A stretch of DNA of 64,000 nt. Origin: Amyelois transitella (lineage: Eukaryota; Arthropoda; Insecta; Lepidoptera; Pyralidae). Of this stretch, positions 32,419 through 44,887 are shown piece after piece. The notes below the pieces were generated by a model. The model saw nothing but the letters and a program-made list of their open reading frames with translations. It was not told the origin of the DNA and made no database searches. The stretch lies in the NCBI RefSeq assembly GCF_032362555.1, contig NC_083520.1:9858001-9922000 (forward strand), given 5' to 3'. Each line of letters starts with the position of its first letter. The stretch's first letter is position 1. Position numbers and translations under genes: made by a program.

Positions 32419-33458
32419 TTAAGGACTTTTCAATTTTCCTTTCGGTTTGGTTGATGTTACTGTTTTCTTAACAACTTTTTTCACCGTAACTTCTTGTTGT
32501 GATAGTAACTTCCTCCTGGGCTTAACTTTCTTCTGTTCAGTCTCGAAAGAATCCTCAAAAATGTCGACGCTTGAGTCAGCGGATCCATTATCTTTTGCGT
32601 TAAATGGTTTCTTTTCTCCTATGATCTCACATATGGGGCTGTCGAAGGAGACCTGCCTCGGGCTTCGTCGTTTGTCTGTGGACGTTTGCGTCGCGATGTT
32701 AGCGTGGTTTTTCTTCGCCGGCGGCGTGGCCTTCGGCGTCAATTTAGCCTTCTTTACTCTGACGACTACGGCGGGCTCGTTCGACCTTCTCTTGTTATTT
32801 CTGCCCGGCGATTTCTTAGTGTCTATACTATCCTCCGTATCAGGCTCTTCATTCTCACAGTTATCGATCTCTGGACTCGATTCAACTATCTTAGGTTTGC
32901 GACCCCTTCTAACTTTGACATTTTGCTTCTGTTTTTTACTCGATAATGCTTCGTAGTCTGAATCATTATCGTCATCTGATTTACCACTATCATCCACTTC
33001 ATCATTGTCACGGTTTTTAGCATCCTCATTTGTTACAACTTTAGGTTTTCGACCTTTTTTAACTATTTTCGCTGTTCCATTTTGTTTCTGTTTTTTAGTT
33101 GACAATGCTTCGTAATCGGAATCCTTGTCATTATCTGAATTTCCATCATCATTCTGTTCTATGCTTGATTCTATTTTCGGCTTTCTTCCTCTTTGAGCTT
33201 TAGGTAATACCCCGTTGGGTTTTTTCTTCTTAACAATCTTTTCCTCACTAGAGTCCAGTTCCTTATCACTCTCAACACTAATGACATTTTTCACAGATTT
33301 GGCAGTCTTGGCCTTGCCAGGGGTAAAGTTAATCTTACTGTTAATAGTAACACCCTGCTTCTTTAGGTAACTTTCAAACATTTGGCGGCATTTCGTGTAG
33401 TCTGGTGTGTCTTTTGGTTTCAAAGTGTTTATGTATTCAAAGAATTTGACAAGTTCAT
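32419..33458 (-). CDS. ball: VRK exon 6: end of C-lobe and long basic tail
   Basis: Starts [19 protein letters not shown] (phase 1), completes the kinase fold, then encodes a low-complexity Lys/Asp/Ser tail to the stop at 32419-32421. The tail has two tandem ~50-residue units sharing DSDYEALS(T/S)KKQKQN, and three GRKPK motifs. Confidence 0.9.
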
Positions 33459-33601
33459 CTGAAAGGTAAAAAAAAATACAATATATTTGATGAAACTTGA
33501 ATTTTTGTTACAAAATAGGAAAATCTCATAAAATATTTTTGATTTTACTCTTATCTGGTAAAGAAATTAAAATAATTCTATAATTATCAAAAAGAAAAAC
33601 A

Positions 33602-33651
<50 letters not shown>

Positions 33652-35903
33652 TATTTTGTATGTCTTTATAGCACCATAAGAGTACTTATGGTGCTATAAA
33701 GAGTTTTATCTATCCATATTAGTTACTTTTACTTACCAGGCACACTGCTATACTGTTTGGTAACATTACTCCTCACATTCTTCATGAAAGCTTCCTTCAT
33801 GTCCTGGACAGTCTTGGGCACTTTCAGGTTCTTCTCCCACGGCAGCTCCCCAACGAGCCACTGCAGCATGTTGTAACCCAAGATCTCCAGGTCACCCCGC
33901 ATCGTTGGCACTAAAATATTATGTTATTTTAATACACTTATATACATAGATACATATGGTCATGTCTATATCCCTTGCGGGGTAGATAAAGCCAACAGTC
34001 TTGAAAAGACTGAATGACCACATTCAGCTATTTGGCTTAATGATAGAAATGAGATTAAAATAGTGACAGGTTGCTAGCCCATCGCCTAAAGAAGAATCAC
34101 AATTTGGTAAGCCTATCCCTTAGTCGCCTTTTACGACATCCATGGGAAAGAGATGGAGTGGTCCTATTCTTTTTTGTAATGGTGCCAGGAACCACACGGC
34201 ACTTACACACATAACTGAAACATTTTCAGCTATTAAAAAGTAATATTACCTCCCAAATGAGCGTCCCGGCTGGTATACTCAATAGTCCCATTATGTGCAC
34301 ATTTGGGGTCCGGTTTGAACTCCTTGTCTGATACTCTTGTGGCGAGGCCAAAGTCTACGAGGAACGCCTGGTTCTCCTTGCCTTTCTGGAGTCCCATGAG
34401 AATGTTGGCACCCTTAATGTCGGCGTGGACGTAGCCCCGACTGTGTATGTATTCTAGGACATCTAGCTATAAAAAAATAAAGATATATTAAATAAGAAAA
34501 ATGTGATGTTAATTAATTTGGGTCTGAAGCAAAATTATAAACAATTTGTTTTGTTCTAAAAACTAATTTTGTTCTAAATCCTTCTGCATTAGCCAGAAGG
34601 GGCACTTTTCTAGGATTTGACTAAGTGAGTTGTGTAAAGAGTCCCAACATAAAAAAAGTGTGTTTTTTAAAGAAAATATATTTACCATTTGCAATCCCAG
34701 TTGGAAAACAGTTGCGGGTGGGAACAGTCTCCCGCAGTCTTTGAACAAGCTCCACACGTCTTTCCCGTAACGTTCCAGGACCAAATATCGGTATTTCTCG
34801 CCTTTGTACACGTGAGACCCGTTGCCATGGTACGTGGGCATGCCCAAACTGCGTAATTTCTTTAACTGCATGAATTTTGAAACTGAAAACATACAATGGT
34901 AATTTGTTATACAACATTTCAAGTAATTTTTATCTTATTACTAGCTGTGGCCAGCGAGTTATTTCACCATAAAAATTCACTGAGAATCTTTTACCCCTTT
35001 TTTTACAATAAATAATAGTCAATGTTCTTCCTTAGGATCAATTCTACCTCTGTACCAGATTTCATCGAAATCAATTCAGTGGTTTAAGTGTGAATGTGTA
35101 ACACACAGACAAATGTTTCACATTTATACTATTAGTAGGGATTATTCTTGGCAATACAGAAGGAAATTCCTAAAGGAAGGTTGTTAAGAGGATTGCATCT
35201 CAAGCTACCTGGGTAAGTATTAGTGATAAACTAACAATCACAGTAAAAATTGAGGACTAATACTTACTATCATCTTTGTTGGCATTTCGAACATAGAAAT
35301 GTTTCTCTACAAACAGCGGGCCATTCTCATGTGGTTCCTAAAAATATATGTTTCAGATATAACTTAGAATAAGTAGGTTGTAGTCCAGTCAAATTCAAGA
35401 AGGGACCATTGTTTCTTAAAAATTATAGAGAATAAGTGGATTAGAAGGTGAGTTATAAAGCCTCCACATTCTTAATGGTAACTATTTGTTGTAAGACGTC
35501 ATTAAAGGGAAAAAGTACTAAAAAAACTAGTGTAAGGAATTTTCCCTAGGCTTTGCAAATTATTTTATCACTTGCTTATTTTTAGCATAAGTGGCAGCCA
35601 TTCAGCATTCAATTCGATAATAATGGATAAAATGTTCTATGTACAAATAAGAAGAAAGATTTATCTTTATCTACTTACAATTTTTACAACAAAAGGATAG
35701 TTTGATCCTTTTTTAGGTGAGCTTGAATTTTCACAAGCAGAGTAGATTTCGCCAAAGCCTCCAACCCCAATTGAAGGACCTATGCGCCAGGCTTTCTTGC
35801 CGATAGGATCATTGATCACCTCTCCTACGGCAATAGGTGCTGGCATTTTGTATCCATTGGCTTTTTTCTTTGGCGCTGCCGCTTTCTTGGCTCTCCCAGT
35901 CAT
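32419..35903 (-). CDS. ball: VRK family serine/threonine kinase (ballchen / NHK-1-like)
   Basis: Complete on the minus strand: exons 35679-35903, 35268-35337, 34686-34882, 34250-34466, 33737-33910 and 32419-33458, with matching phases, giving 640 residues. It has the glycine loop [11 protein letters not shown] (45-55), catalytic Lys in FVVKI (K74), the VRK-specific helix text [20 protein letters not shown] with catalytic D180, DFG at D202, and the VRK signature [29 protein letters not shown] and LPWE follow. VRKs are nuclear kinases acting on histones, BAF and other chromatin proteins. The tail (last ~300 residues) is Lys/Asp/Ser-rich with three GRKPK modules. The start ATG at 35901-35903 is followed by a basic stretch, as usual in VRKs; an upstream in-frame ATG would add a non-conserved extension. 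Confidence 0.93.
33604..33701. repeat. (AT)n microsatellite followed by a 17 bp-arm inverted repeat
   Basis: AT dinucleotides to about 33,648, then perfect arms 33664-33680 and 33685-33701; intron between VRK exons 6 and 5. Confidence 0.93.
33737..33910 (-). CDS. ball: VRK exon 5: C-lobe
   Basis: Encodes [19 protein letters not shown] and [10 protein letters not shown]; phase 1 at both ends. Confidence 0.92.
33948..34204 (-). mobile_element. TATG-tailed SINE in a VRK intron
   Basis: Near-complete reverse copy between VRK exons 5 and 4, from tcatgtctatatcccttgcg to ggaaccacacggca. Confidence 0.88.
34250..34466 (-). CDS. ball: VRK exon 4: catalytic loop, DFG, activation segment
   Basis: Encodes [29 protein letters not shown] and [15 protein letters not shown]; phase 0 in, phase 1 out. 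Too interrupted to show as one long frame, but clear from the family pattern. Confidence 0.93.
34686..34882 (-). CDS. ball: VRK exon 3: hinge region
   Basis: Encodes [16 protein letters not shown], then [17 protein letters not shown] and FQLGLQM; enters phase 1 and leaves phase 0. Confidence 0.92.
35268..35337 (-). CDS. ball: VRK exon 2: helix C region
   Basis: Encodes [20 protein letters not shown], closely matching the VRK family; enters phase 0 and leaves phase 1. Confidence 0.9.
35679..35903 (-). CDS. ball: VRK exon 1: N-terminus and glycine loop
   Basis: 75 codons from ATG to FVVKI, ending phase 0 before gtaagt. Contains the basic N-terminus ([13 protein letters not shown]), the GVGGFG loop and the catalytic lysine. 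Confidence 0.92.
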
Positions 35904-37765
35904 TTGGGGTTTTTTTTTATAAATCAAGATTTTACACCATACACGCAATTCGCTTTTGAAGCGATATAAAACAGAGGGAATAATAAGCCTACAACTTAGA
36001 TTAACAATAAAATCCTGAGGTAAATTCCGTAAAATCTCGGTGAAATAAACGACGCCGTTTTGTTGACACAAGCAAAACGATTTATTTGACAGAAATGACA
36101 ACGATATTTTGACATGCATGACATTACTACAATCCCGCCATTTCGAATTTTTTCCAACAAATGTTGGAAGAACTTTTATAAAAAAATATTTTTCGATAAG
36201 CATTTCATTTTTGTAAAAGTGTCTCTTTCCGATATTGTAACCAGGAACAAAAGTTCAAAACTTTTCCAGATAAACGCATACATACATACAGAGGAAAAAA
36301 AAGACCCTTTATATTACCTATGTTAAACTTAATAAAAATAGTATTTGTCTACTCATTTCGACCCCGTTTTCCGTTTGGATCCACTATTCATATTTCATCA
36401 TAATAATAAATTTCAAAAGCGTGTGTCTAATATCTGTGCTGGTACTGCTTGAAAGAGAACAGATTGGGAAAACTTTGCTTCCTTACGGGTGTTGCCAAAG
36501 AGTCCATCATAACCGCTATGCTTTATGTCGCGGGAGCGGTAGCACGCCTGAATTAGTTTTTATTAAATGGGTATCTCTTGGATAGGCATGTCACATCTTT
36601 GTCATCATCTTCACTTAGGAACTATCAGGTGTGATGGAAGATAACATTGAATTTTTAAAAAAATATTTGTTATAGAAAGTCCAGCGTACTTTTGGGTTCA
36701 TCCCATAGATATTATGGTTCATCAACATTCTTATAATCCGCCAGTCTTCTTGGACAGCTTTTGTTTGCCCATACAGCCATAAAAACTCAATTCGCCATCT
36801 TACTCGCATTTACCCTCGTTTAGGAATTTTGGAAAGTTTATGGAAACTTCAAGTTCGTAACGATAAATCTTTATTAGATTATTTAGAAAAACATATAAAT
36901 TAACATAATATTTTTTACTTTACATTATTTACATTTCACTAGCCTTAAATTAAATAAAAAATGCTTTAATTATATTATTGTCGTTAATGAAAAAATGCAC
37001 TTATGGAAACAAGTCATTTAAAATTCCTGGCGGACTTAAGCTTTACTGATAAGGTCCCTATCAAAGTCCCTGTAAGTATAAATTAAATATATGAATATTC
37101 GATGTACAAAAGTAACAAATTACAATCAAAACTTAAATAAAATAGAAAAAATAAGACATTGTTCTAGAAGCGATTTATAAATACTAGTCTAAAATAAATA
37201 ACAATTCCTTTAACTTAATAATTAAATTAGTTTTCAGTAATCCAGGTGGGTAATATCTCGATTTTCATCCTCTTGTGCTGAAAATGAAAATTGACAAATT
37301 TTAGTAGGCAAGTACGTACTTAAGTATAAATTTATAGTAAATCTAGTCCTTTCTTGAGGAGTTATGGAAAAAATATTTCCGCACCAGAGGGATAAATTCA
37401 TTTTATCACGCTATTTTCCATTGTTGGTGATAGGCATAGACTATACTGTAATTTTCCGCGATCCTTACAGACCACTCTTATGTATCTTTAACACCTTCAC
37501 AGCTTGACGTTATTCCGCAACGAACATCTACTTTTATGATCTGTATTTGCGGCTATATTCACGAAGAAAAGTTAACCTTAAACATAGAGAAACAAGAAAA
37601 CCTCATTGAGCGTAAATTGACAATTATACCTTGTCAACATCCACAAGACGCAAACCAGTGGAATATAAACGGGAATAACGTCAGGAGAAAGAAGTCAATG
37701 TTCGTGAATATGCCCCTGCCACATACTAGCATGGCAGACCTTAGACTTCATCTTTAAACTGTACC
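35904..37765 (-). other. Region between the Spaetzle-like and VRK genes
   Basis: Should contain the VRK 5' UTR/promoter and the Spaetzle-like 3' UTR. No coding frame I trust and no repeat family recognised. Confidence 0.5.
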
Positions 37766-38027
37766 TTAGTAAAAATCATCATCTTCATCTCCAAACGCTG
37801 ACATTGCGTACCAGTCCCTCGCCACGTCTTCATAGATCACTCTTCTGACATCCTCATCGTACTGTGGCCTTAAGATCCTGGGAGAACGGGCTCGGAACTC
37901 CAGGGGAACGTCGTAGCACTTGCAGACGCAGCAGGCAGGGAATTTGAACCAGTCAGCGAAGATGCCCCGGCATTCATTGCCAGGGTCGTAGGCTAGCAGC
38001 CGGTGGAGACGGTACTGCTGTTCGCAT
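37766..38027 (-). CDS. Spaetzle-like last exon: second half of the cystine knot
   Basis: Encodes [34 protein letters not shown] and an acidic C-terminus, stop at 37766-37768. No long minus-strand frame starts with ATG here, so it is easily missed. Confidence 0.9.
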
Positions 38028-40202
38028 CTAGAACATGAAGACGTGACTTAACTCTGGTGGTAACTTAATTATTTTTTGTACTCATTAAAGTAGGTAGCCT
38101 GCGTAGGTTCCACCTGATTAAGGTATTTGGTAGACCTGACTCGTAAACGTACCAAGGCTCGAGTCACACTGCGGCCGTAATGCATTACCGTAAGGACAAA
38201 CATCAGGAAACCTGCACATTTCAGTCAATCGAATGTGTAACCCTGATCCGAGCTGCCCACGGAAGTTATTTTGTCCATGGATTTGAGATTTGAGTCAGTT
38301 AATACTTAAAGTAAACACTTAAGAGGCATGGTTACAGAATGGTTATGGCGTATGGAATCTCCATGTACAGAACCTGACTGGATTTCGAAGCAAAAAGCTC
38401 AAAGTGCAAGTACTAAATGGTACATTTCTTAAGAATAATACGAAGAACCCAAGAATAAGGTATATAATGTATGTATACCTGCATCCCTCCCGGCAGTACA
38501 TCTGCTTCTTCTCATGTACACACGTCTCCAGATGAATGTACTGTTCAAACGGGTACATGTTCAGGAGCGCAAGGACTTCGCCCCTCGTGTTGTTGGCCCA
38601 GAACGGCGCAGACATCTCCTCTTTACTCTCGCAAGCGTTCCTGAAACATTGTAATTGGGCTCTTGAGAGTCAATTTTATCAATATCTTTCTTTACCAATT
38701 TTGACATATTGGTATGTGATGTGAATACTTTGTTGGGAGTCTGGGACTGTAATTTGTTGATTCCTATCTGGTCGTGCATAAATAGGAAAATGGGAAGAAA
38801 ATTGTGTGTGAAGAAAGAAGCAAAGGAAGACGAAGCTTGGAATTTAATTATGCATCAAACTAAGGCATCGAAAATTAGAAACTTACGCTCCTTGTAATTT
38901 TATCGATGCTCTTATAGGTTCCTGGTGTTGGGTGGGTTTTGGATGAAATTCTTCTTTCTTCTCATTGACTTTGATGTCAATACGGTCTATTTTAACTTTA
39001 TCATGTTCAGAAAACAATAATGTAGGCGGCAACGTTGTATCGCTAGCAGATTTCAGCCCTTCTTTATCAAATTCCGTTGTGGTGTCATCATACAGATCTT
39101 CTGTAGTAGTTTCAGTTACATTTGTTATCTTTTCTGTTGTCGTTCTTGTACTATTTTTTTCAACATTGGTATCATTCTTGAGTTTATTGATATCATTTTT
39201 ACCAGAAGCTGTATTGTAAACACTATTAGTTTCAATACTCTGCTTAATAACTGCTTCTAGCGTGATTACATCAGGATCGAAATTATTTATCTCTATATTA
39301 GCTATGCTTTCTAACCTAGTTTTATATGATATCCCTTTGTCTTCGTTAACAGTTTCATTGCTTGTTATTTGGGTTTTATTATTATTGTTTTCTGTTTTAT
39401 TAAGTTTTGTTAGATTGGCATGTTCTAATGGTTTAACTTTAAGTGTATCATTATCTACTTTCTTATTTTTGTAAATGGATTGAATCGGTCTGAAGTGAGG
39501 CTTGTCCCTCATGGCACGTCCGTGATTACCTTTCATGCTTCCTTTCATATACATCATCTTAGTTTTAATAATGTCTTCAGCAAAGCCTGTGGGTTTTTTA
39601 GCATCTTTGTCATCATCGTCATCTATGAAGTTTTCTAGCTCAGCTTTGAGTACAGATATATGCCGTTCTTCTCCGTACATTCTTCTCATAAGACCCTGAA
39701 ATGTGAAAAAAGAGTTGGTTATTTATAGGAAAAGGTAATTGACAGTTTTATACCGGAATATCCAATAAGAAACTAAAATAACCTAAATCTAAAGGTTTTT
39801 TCAGGGAAATGAACAAGATAAGTAAGCTCAGTCTTTTTTTTCGGAAATTTTTGCCAACATATGGAACATTAGTACTTATTAATTGGAATATATGTATAGG
39901 ACTTTGAAACTTATAATACGAGAAGAGTAATCGGTGGGAAGCGCGCGCACCATGTGTTCAAAGGTGACTTCTTCGTCCGTTCAGAAAATATTTCTCGAAG
40001 TTTCTAATTGACTCACCTGGTTCTCCCTAACAAACCGCCTGATCGCGTGCCAAGGGTAGTTACTACCCGGGGTGGTGCAGTAGTTGTGTTTGGAGAGGTC
40101 GCAGGGCGCGTCGGGCAGCGCACGCGCACGGTGGGCGCGGTAGGGGCGCGCGCACGCCGACGCGTAGTCGTACGCTGAGCTTCGGCCGACTGTCCATGTC
40201 AC
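37766..40202 (-). CDS. Spaetzle-family cystine-knot ligand (Toll ligand-like), 5' exon not found
   Basis: Four minus-strand exons, 40017-40202, 38887-39695, 38479-38640 and 37766-38027, keep one frame for 472 codons plus stop. The first visible exon enters in phase 0, so a signal-peptide exon lies upstream and was not identified. The pro-region contains [19 protein letters not shown] and [17 protein letters not shown] Thr/Asn-rich linker with many potential N-glycosylation sites follows. The C-terminal cystine knot has [32 protein letters not shown], then [15 protein letters not shown] and [12 protein letters not shown], the Spaetzle pattern. A 50-residue acidic tail ends DEDDDFY. These are secreted proligands cleaved to bind Toll receptors. 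Which Spaetzle paralogue it is cannot be settled by eye. Confidence 0.88.
38479..38640 (-). CDS. Spaetzle-like exon: first half of the cystine knot
   Basis: Encodes [36 protein letters not shown] and [10 protein letters not shown]; phase 2 at both ends. Confidence 0.9.
38887..39695 (-). CDS. Spaetzle-like exon: pro-region and linker
   Basis: Begins [16 protein letters not shown] and is followed by a long Asn/Thr/Lys-rich linker ([33 protein letters not shown]). Leaves phase 2 at GC|gtaagt. The linker is probably disordered and glycosylated. Confidence 0.87.
40017..40202 (-). CDS. Spaetzle-like exon: pro-region start
   Basis: 62 codons, phase 0 at both ends. Encodes a basic, Cys-containing stretch, then [20 protein letters not shown] and RRFVRENQ. 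Confidence 0.85.
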
Positions 40203-40259
40203 CTACTTGCGGAAAAGGATTTAATTAATGTTATGATTATGGACTTTATTAGTTATTAC

Positions 40260-40378
40260 ATACAGAAAATCACGGTTCATTTCCGAAAGGGTGGACAAAG
40301 ACTACATATTTCCACTTGCCATGATTCTCGCATACTGCTTTCCGCATCATTCACATTCATATCTCTATGCAGTTTGTA
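40260..40378 (-). mobile_element. LINE (RTE-like) 3' fragment, diverged
   Basis: Recognised by catttccacttgccatga and the cattcatatctct block; lies 60 bp upstream of the first visible Spaetzle-like exon. Confidence 0.6.
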
Positions 40379-41771
40379 GGTTTTCTAAGCAGTAAATAGT
40401 GAGGATCTTCACCTAAGTGGTGCTTGTCACTTACTTACGAGAAAGTATAAGTCCTTAATGTTAAGATTTTGTTCGATAATCATAAGGTGATAGGAACCAG
40501 TCTGAGTGAGTATGGATGGGATAGATGGAATAGGGTTATGATTTTCTATGAGGAAGCTCGTCTGGCTGTGACAATGATTTGGGATTATAACGCATAATTT
40601 GAGATTTATCTGAAAGTCTGTAAAATATAGTTTTTCAATGGTAAAGTTGACTTTTATTGGGACTTTGAAAAAAAATATAATCTTAACCAAGATTTGCAAA
40701 AAAAACAACCTATTGTCCCTGGAACTTTCCGATCTTAATTTAAACAAATCGGCGAAAGATTAAATCGAATTCAATTTAAATTATCTAGCAAAAACCGGTG
40801 CGTTGGCGGTTTGCGGCGGTTCAAACCAGTTAACCGAAAAGGCTCGAGCCAACCCCGAAAGTGGGCCAATGGTGACCTGGGCTACACCTGCCAACGAAAG
40901 TAAAATTCGAGTAGAATGCTCGCGACGTTACCAACCGCTTGCTTGTTCGTGACAATGGCTTTGTTTTGAATTATGGTAATCTTATCTAGTATAACGTGTT
41001 TGTCCATGATTTTTTCCGGAGATTCGCTCTTTTACTCCTAAAATTACCTAAATTTTTACAAATCTTTCAAAAGTAGTTGTCAAATTTAAAAAAAATCAGT
41101 CAAGCTGAACGTGGGCTTCGAGTCTTTTCGAGACTATTAAAATTGTCAATCCAATAAGAGATTAAGACTCCAAACAGATATTCAATAATTTTTCAAAGTT
41201 CATAATTTTTGTTCATTGTTAAAGAACATTTCAATATCAGTTAATAATTGTCATATCTTTTGGTTTCACAACATTGGTTGATGTGAAATAAATTACTTTA
41301 AACTAGGTTTACTGCCGTTTCCATAGAATCAGTGCAGAAAGGACGATAACAAACTGCACTGCAGCATTTTCTTCAATAACGTCAACTTCACAATTATCCA
41401 AACTTTGAATAGAAATGTGGACGAGAGAATACACGGTTATGATAAATTGATTTTTACGAAAGTTATATTATAATAAAAAATATAATGTTATATGGATTGT
41501 ATGTACCTACCTACCATTGGAAACATTTCTAAATATTGTTATATGCTGATAGAATTTTATACAATTCTCGCCTACACAATGAAATCTACAGTTTTCACTT
41601 TCCTACTTTCTACGACGACCCACGTAGGCGCTCTGTTTAGGGGATGTTGCGCAAACAGACAGACATACACTGGGACATCGTAGTATAGAAAGTGAATGGA
41701 TAATGAGGATTACCAATGTATAGTCTAATTTGGTGCGGTCATTCATAAGTTTTATTGAATCAGGACTATAT
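40379..41771 (-). other. Upstream of the first visible Spaetzle-like exon
   Basis: A GC-richer patch at 40,790-40,960 might be regulatory or a 5' exon, but I could not find a signal peptide. Otherwise AT-rich. Confidence 0.35.
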
Positions 41772-42335
41772 GAGGTGTCTGGTTCCCGGTACCACTCCAT
41801 CTCTTCCTCATGATTGTCGTAAGAGGCGACTTGAGACATTCTTCTTTTAGGCGGTGGGCTAGCAACCTGTTACTATGTATTTGAATCTCAATTACATTTA
41901 AGCCATGCAGCTGAGCGTGGCCTTACAAGAGTCTTTACAAGATTATTGGCTCTGTCTGCTTTGTTAGGGATATAGACGTGATTTTCTCTCACCTCTGCGT
42001 GTTTCCCTGTTGCACCCTCCACAGAAGTGTCTCCACGGCCTGGGGTCCGAATATAGACCTGATCGTACAGACATACATATACTCACGTCTATATCCCTTG
42101 TAGAGCAGACAGAGCTTACAGTCACTCAGTACTGAAAAGACTGATAGGCCACTTTCGGCATTTTGGCTTAATGATAGAATTGAGATTCAATAGTGTAAGG
42201 TTGCTAGCTCATCGCGTAAAAAAAATAAAAAAATCCCAAGTTTATAAGCATATCCCTTAGTCGAATTTTACGACATCCATGGAAAAGAGAACGAGTGGTC
42301 CTATTCCTTTTTTTATTGGTGCCGGGAACCACACG
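41772..42335. mobile_element. Two TATG-tailed SINEs in opposite orientation
   Basis: A diverged + copy (41772-41985) and a fuller - copy (42072-42335) lie tail to tail about 90 bp apart. Confidence 0.82.
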
Positions 42336-42552
42336 GCGACTTGATTATAAATGTACTGATATTAAGATTTTGGAAATTATTAAGTACAGTAAGGAGCCTT
42401 CCACGGTTTTGTCCAAAATGATGACGAGATCTCCGCGAGACGTGTGGGCACGAGGTACCGTTCAAGCCCAATTTCACCAGCACTCTTGCATACCTACATG
42501 TCACTTTCTCGCCTCTGTCGCTGCCTGGGTCCTTTCTCAGTATGTTCAGAAA

Positions 42553-42768
42553 TACATACATACATACATAAAATCACGCCTCTTTCCCGGAGGGGTAGGC
42601 AGAGACTACCTCTTTCCACTTGCCACGATCTCAGCATATTTCCTTCGCTTCATCCACATTCATAACTCTCTTCATGCAGGCTCGGCGGTTTCGGGTACTT
42701 TTGACCTGACCCTTTACCAGGACGTCCTTAATTTGATCAAGATACGTTCGTCTAGGTCTTCCCATTAA
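42553..42768 (-). mobile_element. LINE (RTE-like) 3' end
   Basis: Longest 3' fragment here; on the minus strand it includes the RPRRTYLDQIKDVL codons upstream of the shared tail. Confidence 0.82.
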
Positions 42769-43144
42769 TATATTATATGTTCAGAAATCTATACATATAA
42801 TTAACCAACTAACTAAGATGTCTGTACTCGAAACATATTGTCAAGAAATCGATTTGGATCTATCTATATAAGAGCATCTTGCAACAAGGGTACAAAAAAT
42901 GTGATTTTTAGATTTTTTTACTCACATCACGCGAAAACTTTTGCTCCGTTTTTTTATTAAGGGGTCTTAGATGTGTTATTTTAACTTATAACAATTATTA
43001 TTATAGCGAATGATTTATGTAAATCTTGTAAAACGAAATTCGATTAAATTATTATTAGGTTCTTATTGACTTTACAGTAAGGCTCAAATCTTGCAGTATC
43101 TAGCTAGAGTTATGTCGTTTGGTCACAAAATTCGAAACATTTTT

Positions 43145-43315
43145 AAGTAGTACTTATAAACTTGGGATTCTTCTTTTAGGCGATGGGCTAGAAACTTATC
43201 ACTATTTGAATCTCAATTCTATCATTAAGTCTAGAAGTAGCCTATTGGTCTTTTCGAGACTGTTGACTTTGTCAACCCCGCAAGTGATATAGAATTGATT
43301 GTATGTATGTATGTT
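43145..43315 (+). mobile_element. TATG-tailed SINE, 5'-truncated
   Basis: Starts at cttataaacttgggattctt and ends gattgtatgtatgtatg. A reverse scrap follows at 43928-44010. Confidence 0.75.
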
Positions 43316-44734
43316 TCTAAGCTGATACTATCGGCTAAGACGGGCCATAAGATAGTGTCGCATAGACTGATGTTCAAATGTTTCATGACATCACAAACAA
43401 CTCCACGCTTGCTCCCGAATCGTCCGTCACTTTCACTGCATGCCACAGATAATGATATGTTGTCTTTTGTTTATAGTTTTTTTTTGTCTATGATTTGTTA
43501 AGAAGTAAGAGTTGCAACATCTTGGCTTTTAAAATTGTTTATGTTACATGTTTATGTAACAGTCAGTACCAGAATTCATTTATACTTGTAGGAAAAGATT
43601 TTAAAAGGTTGAGAACTTTGACTTTACTTATTTTCTCTTTCTGATGAAGAATACTTTGACGAAATTACGTAACATTTTCTGGCTTGTTATTTTCCCTCTA
43701 ATTATACCGGCTTCCGGATAGTTGTTTAAACTAACAAATAAACATGTGTCACACACTATATAATAAAGCGTTATAAATTTTATAAAAGGATGCCTACAAC
43801 ACAACATAAAAATAACACAACAAAATAATAACACGCATTTTGAATTCGCGTCTTTTATAACTGCCTTGTTCGCTTAGTTTTTTTAGAGTTCCGTACCTAA
43901 AATGTAAATTATTAAAAGCTTTTATTTCACATACATATACATTGTTCCGTCTATATACCTTGGGGGGAAGACAAAGCCAACAGTCTTAAAAAAAAATAAA
44001 GGCCACCTTTTTTTGTATGACTTTATGATGAAATGAAATATGATAAATAGATAGATATTCATGTCAGTTTAACTTATTGTTACTATATATAGTCCAGCGG
44101 TTCAGCCCTAAAAGCGAACTAACTACCACTCCTTCATTTTAGGGTTTCTTGTGAAATTCCCCGAAATTAGGGAGTTTGGGTCTTTAATTGCAGTCATACA
44201 AAAATTCCTCAAAATCGTCCAGTCCAGCGTAAAATACAGACAATCTTTCACATTTACGACATTAAAGTTATTACATACCTACCTCTAATCCTACAGCGTA
44301 AAATATACATTTTCCTCAGATATTAAATTGTTGCAATAATCGCGTATACTACTTTATATTGACTAAGTCAGAACTGGGTCACATAGTGGTCAGGAGAAAC
44401 CACGCCGCCTGACTTTCGCCGACCGCTAATATAAATGATGTAAAGCATTTGTCAGTCAGTTATGAGACCAGCTTATGTCATATTCTGAGCATTTTGGTAG
44501 TAGATGCAAATTATTGTGATTTTGAACTTGACTTCTATCATTCATTTTGAACAAATGAAACGTATAAGTACTCGCCTTGTTCTCATTTTTTAAATTTCAA
44601 TAGTAGGTATAATGTTTACTTTATACTTTTTACACAAATGAAATGTCTAATAAACAATTTGTTTCCATTGTTTTAATAACATTATCGAGAAAATTCGTTG
44701 TCATTTTTCATTTAGAAGAATAACCTAAAACAAA

Positions 44735-44887
44735 AAAACAGGCTATTTTACCGGAGAGGTATACTACATCTTTACACTTGCCACGATCTCTGCATACTTC
44801 TTTCGCTTCGTCCATATTTATAACACTCTTCATGCAAGCTCGGCGGTTTCGGGTACTCTGACCTGACCCTTTGCCAGGACGTCAGAA
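44735..44887 (-). mobile_element. LINE (RTE-like) 3' fragment
   Basis: Contains gctcggcggtttcgggtact and cctgaccctttgccaggacg, reverse orientation. Confidence 0.75.

Noticed and set aside
42295..42768. 157-codon + frame
   Set aside because: Runs through a SINE and an antisense LINE tail; no protein family.
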